The position numbers and the translations under genes were made by a program. A model generated the notes under the pieces. The model made no database searches. It was not told the DNA's origin and saw only the letters and a list, made by a program, of their open reading frames with translations. Below, in pieces: positions 23,801 through 36,124 of a stretch of 64,000 bases of DNA. The DNA comes from Leucaena leucocephala (lineage: Eukaryota > Streptophyta > Magnoliopsida > Fabales > Fabaceae): contig CM073560.1 of NCBI GenBank assembly GCA_037074615.1, positions 9,617,501-9,681,500 of the forward strand, given 5' to 3'. Within the stretch, counting starts at the first letter, position 1; each line of letters opens with the position of its first letter.

Positions 23801-24154
23801 CATATGTAATTCATCTCATTTGGATAAGGGAACAAAGAGAAATGAATTTTCAAAGTTAGGGACCAAAATCTGTTTTCAGGATTTTTGACCAAATGAACAG
23901 TAAACTTTAACGAATAAACTGTATCAATTGGCTAAGCATTTGGTCAGGAAATTATTTTCCTTTAAACGTCAGGATGTTAGCTTCGAGTAAAATTTTGAAC
24001 CACTTCATTTCGATTTTACTAGAATTAATTATGATTTTTCAAAGTTCATCACCTAATCTGGAATACCATATGAACAGTAACTCGCCAAGAGTAAAAATTT
24101 CAGATTTAGCTAAGGGACTTCCAAAGTCTTGTAAGTGGTTATAAATGCTACCGA

Positions 24155-26053
24155 TGTTGGAAATTGTGCCCTAGGGGCCAATCATTGTATCAAGTTATTA
24201 CATTATTTGCATGTTTACTGTGATGACCATCCTTGGATAACTCATGATCTTATCCTAAATGTCCCTAGTCGATCATCTATACGGGAGCAGAGATGAAATA
24301 AGACCAGTATGACTTTGAAGATATATAGAGATATAAATCAAAGTCATAGGCACAAGTAAGAGTACAAGGTGCTGGACAGACCCGCTATGAGAGAGTTGCA
24401 TGGGTCAAGTCATAAGCTTCTCTCATATACAAGCCATGTCACTATGCCCTTTGACCTGAGATCATCATGGATTCCTACATGACAAACGCTCAGCTTTGAC
24501 CTAGTCAAAAATCACTTTTGACCGAGTGATCATAAAGGCTATGTTCGAGCTTAGTTATTTTTCATGCGGAGGAATGTGAATGGTCAAGATGGAATTTGTC
24601 CCTCACATTCGTAGAGAGATATTACTGGGCCCCTCGATGAGTGAGTATGAGAAATGTATGGCCATACTGTAATAGAAGGGTAGTTCCATTTCTATAGTCA
24701 GACTACTCAGGGATCGAGGAAGTAATGGTCAGAAACAGGAGGATGATGTTCTCCATGCCTCATCTATGACCAAAATATCGTGTGACAAAAAGGACGTGAT
24801 ATGATTGTATGAAAGGTTACATCGTTTATCGATCCTCATATGATTTGGGTAGTCGTAATGCCTTGCTAGAGACCCCTTACGACTTGTGGGTCAGTATAAT
24901 AACTGGCCCACTGTCAACTTCATATGGGCCTACAGGGTCGCACACAAAATAGCCCAATGCGAGCTATGATGTCCAGATTCATTGAATCTAAGAGATGTCT
25001 ACATTCAATGAATAATCTAGGGTAGATATATATATTTTATATATATATAAATTAGTATATATATATATTATATATAATATAAGAGATATTTGCAAGATTT
25101 AATTTATAAGGATAAATTAAATCTCTATCACTTTTGAATTTAAATTTAAATGGATATGATCTATTTGAATTTGAAATTCAAATTGATAAGATATCTCAAA
25201 TTTGATTTATGAGAATAAATCAAATATAATTTTGTCTTATCTTTATTTTAAATTAAATAAATAGGTGAATTAAATCTGTGGGACAGATTTAATATAAACC
25301 ATATTTATTTAATTAGTTTCTTATTAATATGTAATATATGATATTGTATTAATTTTAGAATTAATATAAGATTAATTCTGAAGCCTGACCCAATTAGAAG
25401 CCCGATAGCATCCTATATATTTGACATTAAGGGCTAGGGTTCTACACACAACACACAGACGTGAGAAAAAGGGCAAGGAGAGTGCAAAAGGTTTGCAGAT
25501 AAAAAACTGTCGAAATAGAGACGGTGAGGACGGAATCTTGAGAAAGCCCTGAAGGATAAGAGGAGCTAGCACGTTGTTCGTGATTAGAACGCTGTTAGTG
25601 TGGATACCGGTAGAGGAAGTCGATCTGAGTTGTCGACTTCTTACGATCAAGAAAAGAACACCAGGTATGACGAGGTCGCGACCAGTTGACACAGAGGTCG
25701 CGACTAAATTGGCATCTGAAAGTCAGAAATCCATAAAGAGACTACAGGTCGCGACTAGAAGCAGAGGAAGTCGCGACTGAGAACTCCAGAGACGACAGGT
25801 AGCGACTAGAAGCTAATTAGGTCGCGACTGAAAACTCCAGAGGCGACAGGTCGTGACAAGAAGCTGAGGAGGTCGCGACTGAAAACTCCAGAGGCGAAGA
25901 GTCGCGACTAGTGGACACTGAGGTCGCGACCACAGCTTGAATACTGAAGGTAACACTTCTTTCTCCTTAATTTAAACATATTCGGTAGATCCTGGCTGGG
26001 AATGGAAAAATTTTTAAAGTTAATTTATGCTGCGTGTCTTCCAATTCCCTACA
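24155..26053 (+). mobile_element. Copia-type solo LTR 2
   Basis: Begins TGTTGGAAATTGTGCCCTAG, ends CTTCCAATTCCCTACA, 1899 bp, with the exact duplication ACCGA at 24150-24154 and 26054-26058. Closely similar to solo LTR 1 throughout, including the TATATA block at about 25027-25080. The insertion splits the terminal segment of the host LTR. Confidence 0.92.
25672..25932 (+). repeat. GTCGCGAC palindrome array in copia LTR 2
   Basis: Ten units at the same place as in LTR 1; two have decayed octamers (GTAGCGAC at about 25799, GTCGTGAC at about 25849). Confidence 0.9.
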
Positions 26054-26334
26054 ACCGAATGGTCCCTAAGACGTACGAAAGTAAGGATGTTTCATATATA
26101 TTGAGTAGTTCTTCTATTTTCTCTTTGTGTATTAAAGGTTGTATCTATATTATAATTCTTACTCTCACTATTTTTATTTCTTTGAATATCATTTAATAAT
26201 CTTAGATTTTTCATACCCTTAAAAGGTTGTATTTTCATCTTGATTTCCTCTATTATATGCTTCAGGTGGTCTAGATGTTTGAGCTCTTATTTGAGGTTCC
26301 TATGGAGTGGATTGAGAAATGACTTTGTTGAGAC

Positions 26335-26524
26335 AGTTTTCTTAATTATCTATCAGCTGTTTATCTGTTTAAATATGTTGTTATTCTATCGTGATATAAC
26401 TACTATCAAGTAGATTTTCATGTTTAAAATAATATATTCTAGGTTCTAAATTATATACCTTACTCATTCTTAGAATAATAATATATTTAGACAGATAAAC
26501 AGCTGATAGATAATTAAGAAAACT
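26335..26524. repeat. 42-bp inverted repeat in viral leader
   Basis: 26335-26376 and 26483-26524 are reverse complements with one mismatch (the outer 34 bp are perfect), separated by 106 bp. Confidence 0.95.
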
Positions 26525-26614
26525 AAGCAAACAGACAAGTGATCAATATAAACAATTATAGGGAAGAATCAACTACTCCTTATTATAATCTAATATAGCT
26601 TTAAATTAAACTGT

Positions 26615-26626
26615 GCTCTGATACCA
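26615..26626 (-). other. Viral primer-binding site for initiator tRNA-Met
   Basis: TGGTATCAGAGC on the minus strand, the 12-nt complement of the 3' end of plant initiator tRNA-Met that primes minus-strand synthesis in caulimovirids and many LTR elements. Confidence 0.85.
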
Positions 26627-27479
26627 TCATTGGGGACACTAGAGAATATAGACAGATCAAAAGTTTTTCTTTGACCAAGAGTAAGTCCGCTTTCTGAGTT
26701 TAATCTTAAACTAGCCATATAGGTGGTAATCCCCTTATTGGGACTATGAGCTATAAAAGCTCTAAACTCAGGAGTTCAGACTTATCCAGCATAGATTCAG
26801 TTCGTTTCCTACACTGAATGGTACAAAGCTCTTAATCTCCCTATATTCTACAAGAAACACAATCACATAATCATAGCAACAATTTAAATTAACTCTATAT
26901 CTTGATCATCATAACTTTCGTTAATCCTTCCCTATAGAGATTTAGCCGATCATACTTACTTGTATTCCTTGCTCAATAGATTTGTTAACTCCACAGACAA
27001 TGAACCTTAGAAAAACTTTTATATATATATCAAAAACTGTTTACAAGAATGCTCAGAGAACACTAGAGAACTCCCTGCTTAGACTCGATACCTCTAGACT
27101 TACTGGCTAAGGTCTTTTATAATGAACCTTCGTCTTACAAATTCCTGGCAAGTAGTAAAAAACCTCCTACCGACACTTTTATAATAATTAGATTCCTTCT
27201 GACAAATTTTAAAGTAAAGGTACAACAGACTTTAATAAAGTAAAATAATTAGACTAACTTTAATAAAGTAAAGATTCCTTCAGATTGGCATCATTATTAG
27301 TTCTCCTAGCTCTTGCTTCGTAGTTACTTTGTTGTCCTCCATCTTTACACAATACTTACATTTATGACTTTTGAATTCTTCTAATCTATTACAGATTCTT
27401 TTTGTGTAGATTCACTATTTTTCATTTTATTTAGCCTTATTTGCTCATACCATTATTCCAGCTTCTGATTTCCATGGGC
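26627..27479 (-). other. Viral intergenic/leader region
   Basis: No frame over 60 codons and no clear promoter. It sits where the large intergenic region and transcript leader would be. A weak TATATATAT at about 27022 could be the decayed promoter. Confidence 0.4.
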
Positions 27480-28375
27480 TATTTTTCTTGACGTATATAT
27501 GCACATATTCTAGCTTGTGTGATAAACCCATTGATTTTCCTCCTTTGTAGTTACACATAGATTTAATTCTTCAAATAAAATTCTATATCCGAGAACATGG
27601 CTTATAATTACTAGAAAAATTTCCTCATTTATTTCTTCCTTCTTCTCTTCTTTGGCATCTAATATTTTTCTTGTTGTTCCGAGCTTAATCAGATGTATTG
27701 GTGGATAAAATTTCTCTGTAGTTACTTCAGCAATACTAGAGTAACACCTTATAAAGATTTTGTGTTGCTTTACTATTTCAAAGTATAATTTTAATGCTTA
27801 TTTTACTGCTTTTGGGAGCAGTTTTATCTCTTCCATAGACTCAGAAGGATAAATGGCCTGAACAAATCCAAATAGACTTGCTGTAACCTCTGGAGCAACT
27901 CCTAGTTTTATATATATTTATTAATCTGATAATGGGACATTATCCCCATGTGAGGGATTTGATGGTACTAATTTACTTTTTTGATTAAAGTCTAATAATA
28001 ATTGTACTATTATCTTCTTTTTTGGATTTCTGATAAAGGTGCTTGTGTACTGGGTCCTACTTCTTTCTGTACAGCTTCCTTGTATTGTTCCTTCACGGGT
28101 TCTTCGACTTTTGTCTTTATTTGTACTTTTTCCTTTAATTGATCTTCGATGATCTCTATTGCTTTAATGGAAATACCTTTTAGACTTTATGGAGTAGTGG
28201 ATCGTGAGTTGACACCACTTTGTATCATTGCTCTTAATTCTGCAACCTCTAGGGATAAATAATTTAATTTCTCATATACGGCAGTAATATGACCCACATT
28301 AGAATTAAATGAATTAATCAGTAGATTTTGTTACATCTTTAGAGTTGATACTTTTAGAATTAGAGTTTCTTCCAT
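27480..28375 (-). pseudogene. Caulimovirid transactivator/viroplasmin-like relic
   Basis: Starts at an ATG (28375) after the RNase H region. The first part has a coiled-coil-like stretch (VYEKLNYLSLEVAELRAMI), then a Glu/Lys-rich linker (EDQLKEKVQIKTKVEEPVKE). The later part has IYPSESMEEIKLLPKAVK and FIRCYSSIAEVTTEKFYPP, which resemble the conserved core of the inclusion-body/translational transactivator. That protein lets ribosomes reinitiate on polycistronic viral RNA. At least five stops break it (at 28333 and around 28185, 27930, 27800 and 27495). The family call rests on the core motif and on its place between RNase H and the primer site. Confidence 0.6.
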
Positions 28376-28439
28376 AGTTGTAGATGCTGATGATCCATAG
28401 AATGGATTCATTAAATTTCCCATATTAGTAGGACTTCAA

Positions 28440-30238
28440 TTATTGGGACTTTTTTCTTGCTCCATCCCTGCTAAGATAATCTGCAATAAGATTATTTTTT
28501 TTCTAGTATATGTTCAACTAAATAATCATAATGGAACAAATCATTTTACCATTTAAATAACATCTTATTAACTATGCTTGTATCTCTTATTATTTTATTT
28601 AACCAATATTTAACTTGTGTATTATCGATTCTTATTATAAATTGGTATTGTACTATTAATAATTCAAATTTGTTAACCGCTTTTACTACTGCTAATAATT
28701 CCTTCCAATTTGAATGATACTTAGTTTGAGATTCGTTAAATTTTCCACTTCCATATCTTGCAATTTCTTCATTTTCTTGTTCTTCAAAATATAATGTTGC
28801 ACCCCAATAATCATCTGAGGCGTTAGTATATAAGATCCATTTTATAGGTTCTTCTTTTAGAATTTTTAATATTGGTAAATTTTGACACAATTCTTTTAAC
28901 TTCTCTATTTCTTTAATACAGTTTTTATTCCATCAAAATTAGCTTTTTCACTTGCTATATTATTTAATCTTCTTTTATATTTTGATAAATGAAGAATATG
29001 ACTTCTCGCCTGATCAATAATTCCTAAAAATGATTGTAATTTCTTCTTATTTTCTATATTATTAAAATCTAATATTTTCTTAGAGATATGTTCTTGTAAT
29101 TCTAATTCTCCATGAGATATTATTTGTCCTAGAAATTTTATTTTTTCTTTTCTTAGTTCAACCTTCTTCAAAGATATATTTATTCCTTTTTCATAGATTA
29201 AATTAATAAACTGATTTAAATATTTTTCATGTTGTTCTAAGTTTTCTGAGAATATTAAAAGTTGTATATTTTTTATTTTCATCGGATAGTTTAATTTGAA
29301 AAAAATCTTGATTTACAATCTAATTTACTAAATATTTTTTCCTTTTATTCTTTGGAATAATATCTCTATTTTTGGTATAGGGTATCTATTTCTTATTGCT
29401 AATTCATTTAATTTTTTATAATTTATTACTAATCTAGATTTTCCTCTTAATATTTCATTATGATTTGAAACTATCACTACTAGTGAACTATATGGAGAAT
29501 TACTTTCTCTAATTAATTCATATTTTTTCATTTCATTTATATGCATTATAAATTCTTTCTTATCTTGTTTTGTATATGGATAAGGTTTTATATTTATTTC
29601 TTTACTATAATCTCTTAATTTTATTTCTGCTAAGGGTTTTGATTTATTCCAAAATTCTAATGGATTTTCACTATAGCATTCTTCTATTTTCTTTTCTATT
29701 GTTTTATTTTCATAATTTATTGTCATATTACAATATTTTATATAGGCTATCTTTGATCCATTTATATTCACTTTTCCTTTATTATCTAACCACTGAATCT
29801 TATTTGGATTTATTTTTCTTTTAAATTTTTTATCTGTTTTATTTAGAAGGTTTTTTATTCTTACAGCCCATGCTGTATGTTTACATGGAGTTACTAATGA
29901 GACACTATTTAGATATAATCCTATGGGTAAATATTGATATAAGAAATTTGTTCCTATTATTAAATCCGGCTTACATTCGTTAAATTGATATATTAGAGGT
30001 ATCTTTAATTCATATTTCCCTATATGTATTCTTACATCTTGTGCTCTATGTTTAAAGAATAAACTTCTTGTCCTGCAGTTTCTACTTGTGCTAAAGGTCC
30101 ATTTTTCCATAATTCTTCTGGTAAAATATTTGATTTTCCTAAATATACATTTGCTCTTGTATCTAATATTGCATGATAAGCTCTTGTTTCATATTTGTCG
30201 TATAATATTTTTACTAAAATAAAATGATAATCACTCAT
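28440..30238 (-). pseudogene. Caulimovirid polymerase relic: protease, RT, RNase H
   Basis: Protease at 30238-30032: AILDTRANVYLGKSNILPEE, with the DTGA-type active site changed to DTRA. RT N-terminal half at 30110-29328: IKPYPYTKQDKKEFIMHINE, SPYSSLVVIVSNH, KSRLVINYKKLNE. After DCKS at about 29300 only about 15 codons separate it from LIFSENLEQHEKYL, so the block that should carry the Y-x-DD catalytic box is deleted. The thumb/connection follows (LRKEKIKFLGQIISHGELEL). RNase H at 28890-28546: WILYTNASDDYWGATLY, GKFNESQTKYHSNWKELLAV, IDNTQVKYWL; the first Asp of the active site is now Asn (TNAS for TDAS). The C-terminal end near 28450 is frameshifted. Non-functional. Confidence 0.9.
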
Positions 30239-30249
30239 AATTGAATAAG

Positions 30250-30816
30250 TCTATTAAGAATTACTACTGTATTTGCTATTGTTATTAATAACCTTTGATT
30301 TTGCATATTTTAAGGTTTTACTGCATTTAAAAATCATTTCCAAATACTATATAATCTTCTAACTTATTTTCAGAATCCACATAAACAATTAATTTTAATT
30401 CATCCCTTTTATTGAATCTTAATAATATTTCAATTTTTATTTCCTCACTATCTATATAATTTTCTATCATTTCTAATTTTATATAAGTTTTTTCTAATCT
30501 ATTATTTATATTTACATTTATTGATTTCCATTCTCCTAAATTTTTTATTTCTAATTGAATTAAATATTTAGGTTCATTTCTTGTTAAGTCTATCTCTGGG
30601 GTATTGTCTCTTAGTTGTACTAGATTATTTTTTTTTATTTTTTTGTATAGCTCTATCTGCTAATAGATTTTTTTCTATTATAGTACTTCTTATATCTCTA
30701 GAAGAATAACTTCTTTGTATTTGTAATAGTAATTGTAATGGTATTCTTCTATCTTTCCCCTCCTCTCTCCAATCCTTCCTTACATGGAGTTGAGTTGGAT
30801 GCAGTGTTCTAAGCAA
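30250..30816 (-). pseudogene. Unassigned virus-associated coding relic
   Basis: Two minus-strand pieces upstream of the protease: 30816-30625 (IPLQLLLQIQRSYSSRDIRS) and a following frame-shifted segment (YLIQLEIKNLGEWKSINVNI, then LRFNKRDELKLIVYVDSE). Codon use and AT-richness match the adjacent viral genes, and there is no boundary to the protease. It may be part of the movement protein or an N-terminal region of the polyprotein, but I cannot place it. It is not the zinc-finger end of the coat protein. Confidence 0.4.
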
Positions 30817-30830
30817 TTCTTGTCATGTAG

Positions 30831-32598
30831 GATGAGTTTTATATATATATATATCAAGGATAGTAACATAAAAACATTAAAAGATACTGAATTAAGTACA
30901 GATAAATCAAAAGATTCATGAGTCGCATCAAATCATAGTTAGGGAAGAATTGAGTTAAAAATTCAAAAACTAAAAAATTAATTTTCGTTAGATAAAATTA
31001 TATACTATTAGTTCAGAACTCGCGTGTCCTATTCTATACACAATATGCGTGCAGGATGTGTCGTATTTTATACAATTATTTAAAATGAAAATTTAAAAAG
31101 CTTAAAAAAATAGCTTCTTAAATCATGATCAATGATTTCTTTTTAAATTTATTGGTTGAACTATTTGAAGTTATTTTGAATTTTAGATTTATTATTTTTA
31201 TATATTTTTTTAATTATGAAGGAAAAATAAGAATAATGGATAGAGTTAAAAGATGTCAGCAAAAAATTGAAAATGTTATGCTTTCTTTAATTTATTTAAC
31301 TTGAAATAAACGTGCTACACAACATAAGCAGGATCTATATTACATTACCCCGAAATAAACATGCATAAATGGCACACTGTGGGAGCTACCTTTAGCCCGT
31401 TATTATAATATATAATAGATTTGACTAAAACCCTTTCAAACAACCCAAATTTAAAATTTAAAAAAGAATTTGATTACTTTATAACTAAAGGAATAGGTTG
31501 CTGTTCACACCCCTTAAAATTTCAATACCAAATAAAAATAAAATTGCAGGTTACATCTGATTAACAACATATCTTCTCTTTGAAAGCCAGAACGATTAGC
31601 TTGTATTTAGATCCAGTGTTGGCCTCACAACAAATCCCATCCCATTCAGATCTTATCTGATTTGTGTTCACTTAAAATCTCGATCTTATGCAAAAAATTT
31701 CTTTGTACGTACATAATATTAGAGATTTTGTTTAGGGTGTTCATGGGGTGGAATAGGGACATCTCATCCCGTGTCTGCTCTCAAAAACACATAAGAAACA
31801 ACGTTTGGTTCCACTCTAGAGATGTCCCGATCCCATACATGATGGGACTGGGACTAGGGTGTCCTATCAATAAAAGTAGAGCCTAGAAAAGATAAACCCT
31901 AAAGTTTGAACCTTTTTTTAGCCATTTCACTAAATCCTCTCAAACATGAAATCCAATGTTTTTCTTTTTAATACTCCCGTAATGAAAAAAAAATGGCAAT
32001 AAATATTTCTTAATGGGAGAGTCAGTTTAATCTACAGGTTCAATTGGCCAAAAAATAGTATATTAGCTTAGCAAAATGTCTACCATATTTTGACGGTCTA
32101 TTTTCAACCCAACTCATCAATCCACGAGTTGGACTGTTTCTTATTTTAATTATGACCCGGCTTGCCATAGCATATGGGGCAAAATATAATTTTTCATATT
32201 AGAAACTAAAAAAAATTATTAATGTATACAATATTTATTTTTGAAGAGGACTACATTTATATATAACAATCTAATAATTTTTTTAAAAACATTAAGCAAG
32301 AATAACCTTTTAAAACTATTAGCATATCTATCTGTTTTATATTTAGCGAGAGATCATTGTTATGTATTTTCAAATTTAATAAATCTTTTATAAATTATAA
32401 AAATGAGTGAATTTTAAAATTTGTCAGTATGCATTTTGATTAGAGTTTATTCTTCTCATGCTTTATGTCATTGGTTAGCTAAAAAACATATAAATAATAA
32501 TAGGCTGATATGATTTTATTTACAAAAGGAAATATTAGTGCATTTTTAATCAAACATAGAAATCAAACTTTGCTCGTAGGGTAGGAAATGTTACTGCT
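30831..32598. other. AT-rich spacer, no gene seen
   Basis: Starts with (AT)7 at 30841-30854. A short inverted pair GGGACATCTC (31756-31765) / GAGATGTCCC (31819-31828) may mark a small MITE. Nothing else recognisable. Confidence 0.4.
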
Positions 32599-32603
32599 TC
32601 ATG

Positions 32604-35282
32604 TATCAAATTTCAATTTTTAGCTAAAAATTTCAGAAAGTAGCCTAAAATAGTTAGGCTACCAAACTACTTTGAGCAAAAGTGTCAGAAATATACAGAG
32701 AGTTTTAAAAGAATAAACTGTAAATAGAGAAAGTTTAGGGACTAAAGTGCAAATAGAGAAAGTTTCTAAAGAAAAATATGTAAATAAAGTTAGAGATTCC
32801 GAGAGAGTCTCAAAGGCTCAGAAAGAGAGAGAAAAATATTAGTTATAGGCCTAAGGTTAAAGAAGAGGCTTCAAAGTAATGGTTTATGAGGTTAAACCCA
32901 TGCAAAGGCAAACTATAATTTTAAAAAGTTTAGAGTTAAATTGGGTATTTATGGAAAAATACACAAAAATTCTAGAAAAATTCCATAAAAAGGGAAATGG
33001 CTTATTAAGGCCCATTGAGGTAAAAAATGCCCAAGATACCCCTAGAAAGAATTTTAATGAATATTTATATATTTGGCTAATTGTGAGCTATTTAGCCAGA
33101 TTTAATTATTTGAGAGGTCTAAAAAAATTGGAGAAAAATGAGGATTAATTATTTGAGCATTAATGTGAGTTTATAGAATTGGTTTAATTGCCAAAAGAAG
33201 AGGATTTCGGCTTTAAAAATATTTAAAGCCAACTTTTGCCGATTATTGGCATTTTACTAGAAATTCAAAAAAATAAATACCTACTAGCAGAGTTTTGGAA
33301 TAAAAAAACTAGAATTTCCCTATAATTAATGAGAGGTAATGGCTCAATAGAATATTTTTTTAGCAATATAACCTCAAAAAGTATTTCTAAAAGAAATTAA
33401 TTACTTTATGGTCAATGAAGCTAATTCTAACTTGACTTCCTTGGTTTGTCATTAATGGCCCACTAAAGAGACCATGTGAAGGCCATTATGAAGAGAGAGA
33501 GAAGTAGAATAAGACAAAGATGATGTGACAAATATTCGAGCACTCCGAAAAATAAAAAATGAGAAAAAGTACCCGATAAAGTGCATTTTAAACAAGATTA
33601 CGTGGAAGCTTATTGGAGAAACTTTCCAATTTTCTTCTTTCTCCAAGATGGCACCAAATGGAAGGATTCTATTGGTTATAAGTTTCAAGTGTTCTTAATC
33701 ATGTGCTTAGTCATTAAGTTAATTAATTAAGCAATTAATGAAAAAATATGTGGACTAATCAAGAGATAACACATGGCTCACATGTGGACCAATCAAAAGA
33801 AGACCACTTGTTTCCAAAATGAGGAGTAACCAATTAGTAAGGAAGATGATAAGGTAATGATGACTAGAAATATGTGGACCAACAGGAAGAGGGCAAGTGG
33901 CTAACATGTTGACCAATTAGAAGTGGACAAAGAGGCATATGTGGACTAATAAGAGGAGCACAAGTACCATTGTAATTTCTATCAACTTGGAGGGTAAATA
34001 GATAACTTAAGCATTATAAATAGCAATTCTTCCCCCTCCCATTTGAATATTTCGGCCAACTATAAGGAGGGAAGGTTTTGCCCAAGCTTCCCTTGAAAAG
34101 AAGAACAAGAAGAATGCTCTTGCACTAACCAAATTTGGAATTAAGGGCCATGAAATGTCCAAGAAGGTGGTTTGGAGAGGTTGAGCAAGCAACCTCAATG
34201 GTTGGAAGCAAAAGGAGCAAGAGGAAAACATAAAGTTATAAGATAGTCAACTTATCTAATTTGTGTGCTTGATACTTATACTTGTATGTGTTGATATGTT
34301 GATTGTTTTACTTGATTATGTGAACAATGTATGAGTAGTTGAAGCTCTGTTTCCATAAATGTAATGGTCATATGTATAATGCATGAAATATTGAGCATAA
34401 GAATATGTCATTAGTCAAACATTAGTTAAGTAAATATGCATGTCATGCACCAAGCATTTATCTAGCATGCATTAGTGATAATATTTGCTATTGAGATTTT
34501 TCCCGAAATCTCACCCCTCCTTATCCAACCATAATAGGCCCAACAATGTGAGGATAGCATGCATGAAGATGAGCCAAGAAAATGAAAGAGAAAGCATGGA
34601 GAATTGATAGTTGTAGTTTATTAGCACGTCATATAATAATTCTCTATTTATGTAACTGACATGCAAAGTGTACTTTCATTTTAAAATAATGTTATACAAT
34701 TAATTATAGTATTTATGCCATGTCAAATTATACACAAGCATGGATGAGTTCAAGTTATGTATGATAGAATGATTAGTTAAATAAAAGTAAAATAATTATT
34801 AAGGATAAAACGTAAGTTATAGAACAATTTTGTTCTAGCTCCAATTTGACCTAACAAATGTACATAAAGTACCCATCCCAAACTTTAAAATCATAGGTAA
34901 TATGTCTCAATTTGATGTGTACATTAGGAGATATTAAATTTTAAAGTTGAGGCAGAAAATTTGGAAAATACAATTTTTACCAAATGAACAATGAACATAG
35001 AAGAATAAATTGTACTAATCGACAAGGATTAACTCTAATTTTATATTTTTTCCTTAAAAAATTTTGAAATAATTTTAATTAGAAATTTGGAACACCTCTA
35101 TACAATTTTTTTATATTTAATTACAATTTTTTAAAATTGGACCACTAACATGAAAAATTATAAGTGAACAGTACTGATAACTAAAAAGAGGGGAAAAAAT
35201 TTAGTTAGATTTAATTAACATTTTAATTACTCCATTTTACTTCCATACGCTGACTCTAACAAGCTAAAACTAAGGTGTGACA
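32604..35282 (+). mobile_element. Long solo LTR with perfect duplication
   Basis: Starts TATCAAATTTCAATTTTTAG (a TG-to-TA version of TGTCATATCCCAATTTTT), ends CTAAGGTGTGACA. TCATG flanks both ends (32599-32603 and 35283-35287). About 2.68 kb. The 5' part matches 55830-55960 (GAAAGTAGCCT...TAGGCTAC). TATA variant ATTATAAATAGC at 34013, hairpin 34493-34512; no donor-like site at the usual distance. No genes. Confidence 0.85.
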
Positions 35283-35715
35283 TCATGAACTTTTGATACA
35301 GTCTAATTGTTCCTAAATGCACACTTCTTTGGGCACAATCCTTACCGATACGCTTGATAAGATTAAAGATTTTTTTATAAAAGTAAAAGTAGAAATAGAA
35401 ATAAAATTAAACTAAAAATTAACTTTAAAAGTTTGTTTGATAAGCTAGAAATGAGTATAAAATTTATGTATATTTTTTTTATAACTTAGAGTAAAATTGT
35501 CTAAAATATTTTTTTATAACTTAGGAAAAGTTAAAATTGTCTAGGATTTTTATAACTGGGTAAAATAGTCCAAAATATTTCACTTCCATTTCTATCATCT
35601 CAATTCCCAACTTTTCTATTAGAACTGAAATGGCTCAAAATATTATAAATAAAAGTGACTTTTATCAAACCAAATGAAAGAAAATAGAAGATTTCACTTC
35701 CACCTCTACTTCCCT

Positions 35716-35747
35716 CTTTCCACTTCCACTTCCACTTCCACTTCCCA
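35716..35747 (+). repeat. (CACTTC)n microsatellite
   Basis: About five copies of CACTTC in a pyrimidine-rich stretch. Confidence 0.85.
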
Positions 35748-35919
35748 CCTATCAAACATGCCCTACATATGAATGATTTTAAGGTTTGGGGATCATTGAA
35801 AACAGAATTTATAAAACACTTCTGCATTCGTCTTCAATGAAGAGCATTGCTTAAAATATCAAAGTTCAAGAGGGGGTATAGGACTAGTAAGAGCCAAGTT
35901 CATATATCAAGCAAAATAC

Positions 35920-36124
35920 TTGTAATCACATGAAGCTAATGAGGGGCTTTCTAAAACAGAGGCGATTCACACGGCTAATGAGAAAATGTTGAAGTGAGTT
36001 GGCACATCTAATAATAAGACTTGCAATTACATGAAGCTAATGAGGGGTTTCTATTCTAAAACAGTGGTGATTCACATAGCCAATAAGAAAATGTTGAAGT
36101 GAGTTGGCATATCTAATAATTCAA
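35920..36124. repeat. Tandem duplication of about 101 bp
   Basis: 35920-36019 and 36020-36124 share CACATGAAGCTAATGAGGGG-like starts (TTACATG in copy 2), TAAAACAG, GATTCACA and AAAATGTTGAAGTGAGTTGG. Identity is about 85-90% by eye. It lies just past the stop of the 36147-39095 gene. Confidence 0.85.

Larger units (their letters stand above)
20804..26094 (+). mobile_element. Long solo LTR inserted in the viral coat region
   Basis: Begins TGTAATATCCCTAATTATC and ends GTACGAAAGTAAGGATGTTTCA; flanks are TGTAT (20799-20803) and TATAT (26095-26099), a duplication with one mismatch. Minus the copia insertion it is about 3.4 kb. TATA CTATAAATACCCCC at 22124, GGTAAG donor-like site at 22256-22261, hairpin at 23396-23413. 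No genes; short frames are chance. It is the outer shell of solo LTR 24155-26053, which landed about 40 bp before its 3' end. Confidence 0.85.
26095..30830 (-). mobile_element. Endogenous caulimovirid (pararetrovirus), main block
   Basis: On the minus strand, in order: an unassigned segment (30816-30300), protease, RT, RNase H (30238-28440), a transactivator-like frame (28375-27480), a non-coding stretch (27479-26627), a tRNA-Met primer site (26626-26615), a fold-back, then the start of the coat region that continues at 20803. This is the usual circular gene order of caulimovirus-like genomes opened within the genome. All frames contain stops or deletions and no movement-protein gene was recognised. 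Boundary at about 30830 is set by the change to plain AT-rich DNA and an (AT)7 run. Confidence 0.8.

Noticed and set aside
25372..25780. Two ORFs (106 and 68 codons) in copia LTR 2
   Set aside because: Same non-coding LTR segment as in LTR 1; not conserved in frame.
32604..35282. A gene in the 89-codon frame at 32879-33148
   Set aside because: It is inside a solo LTR with matching duplications and has no protein resemblance.
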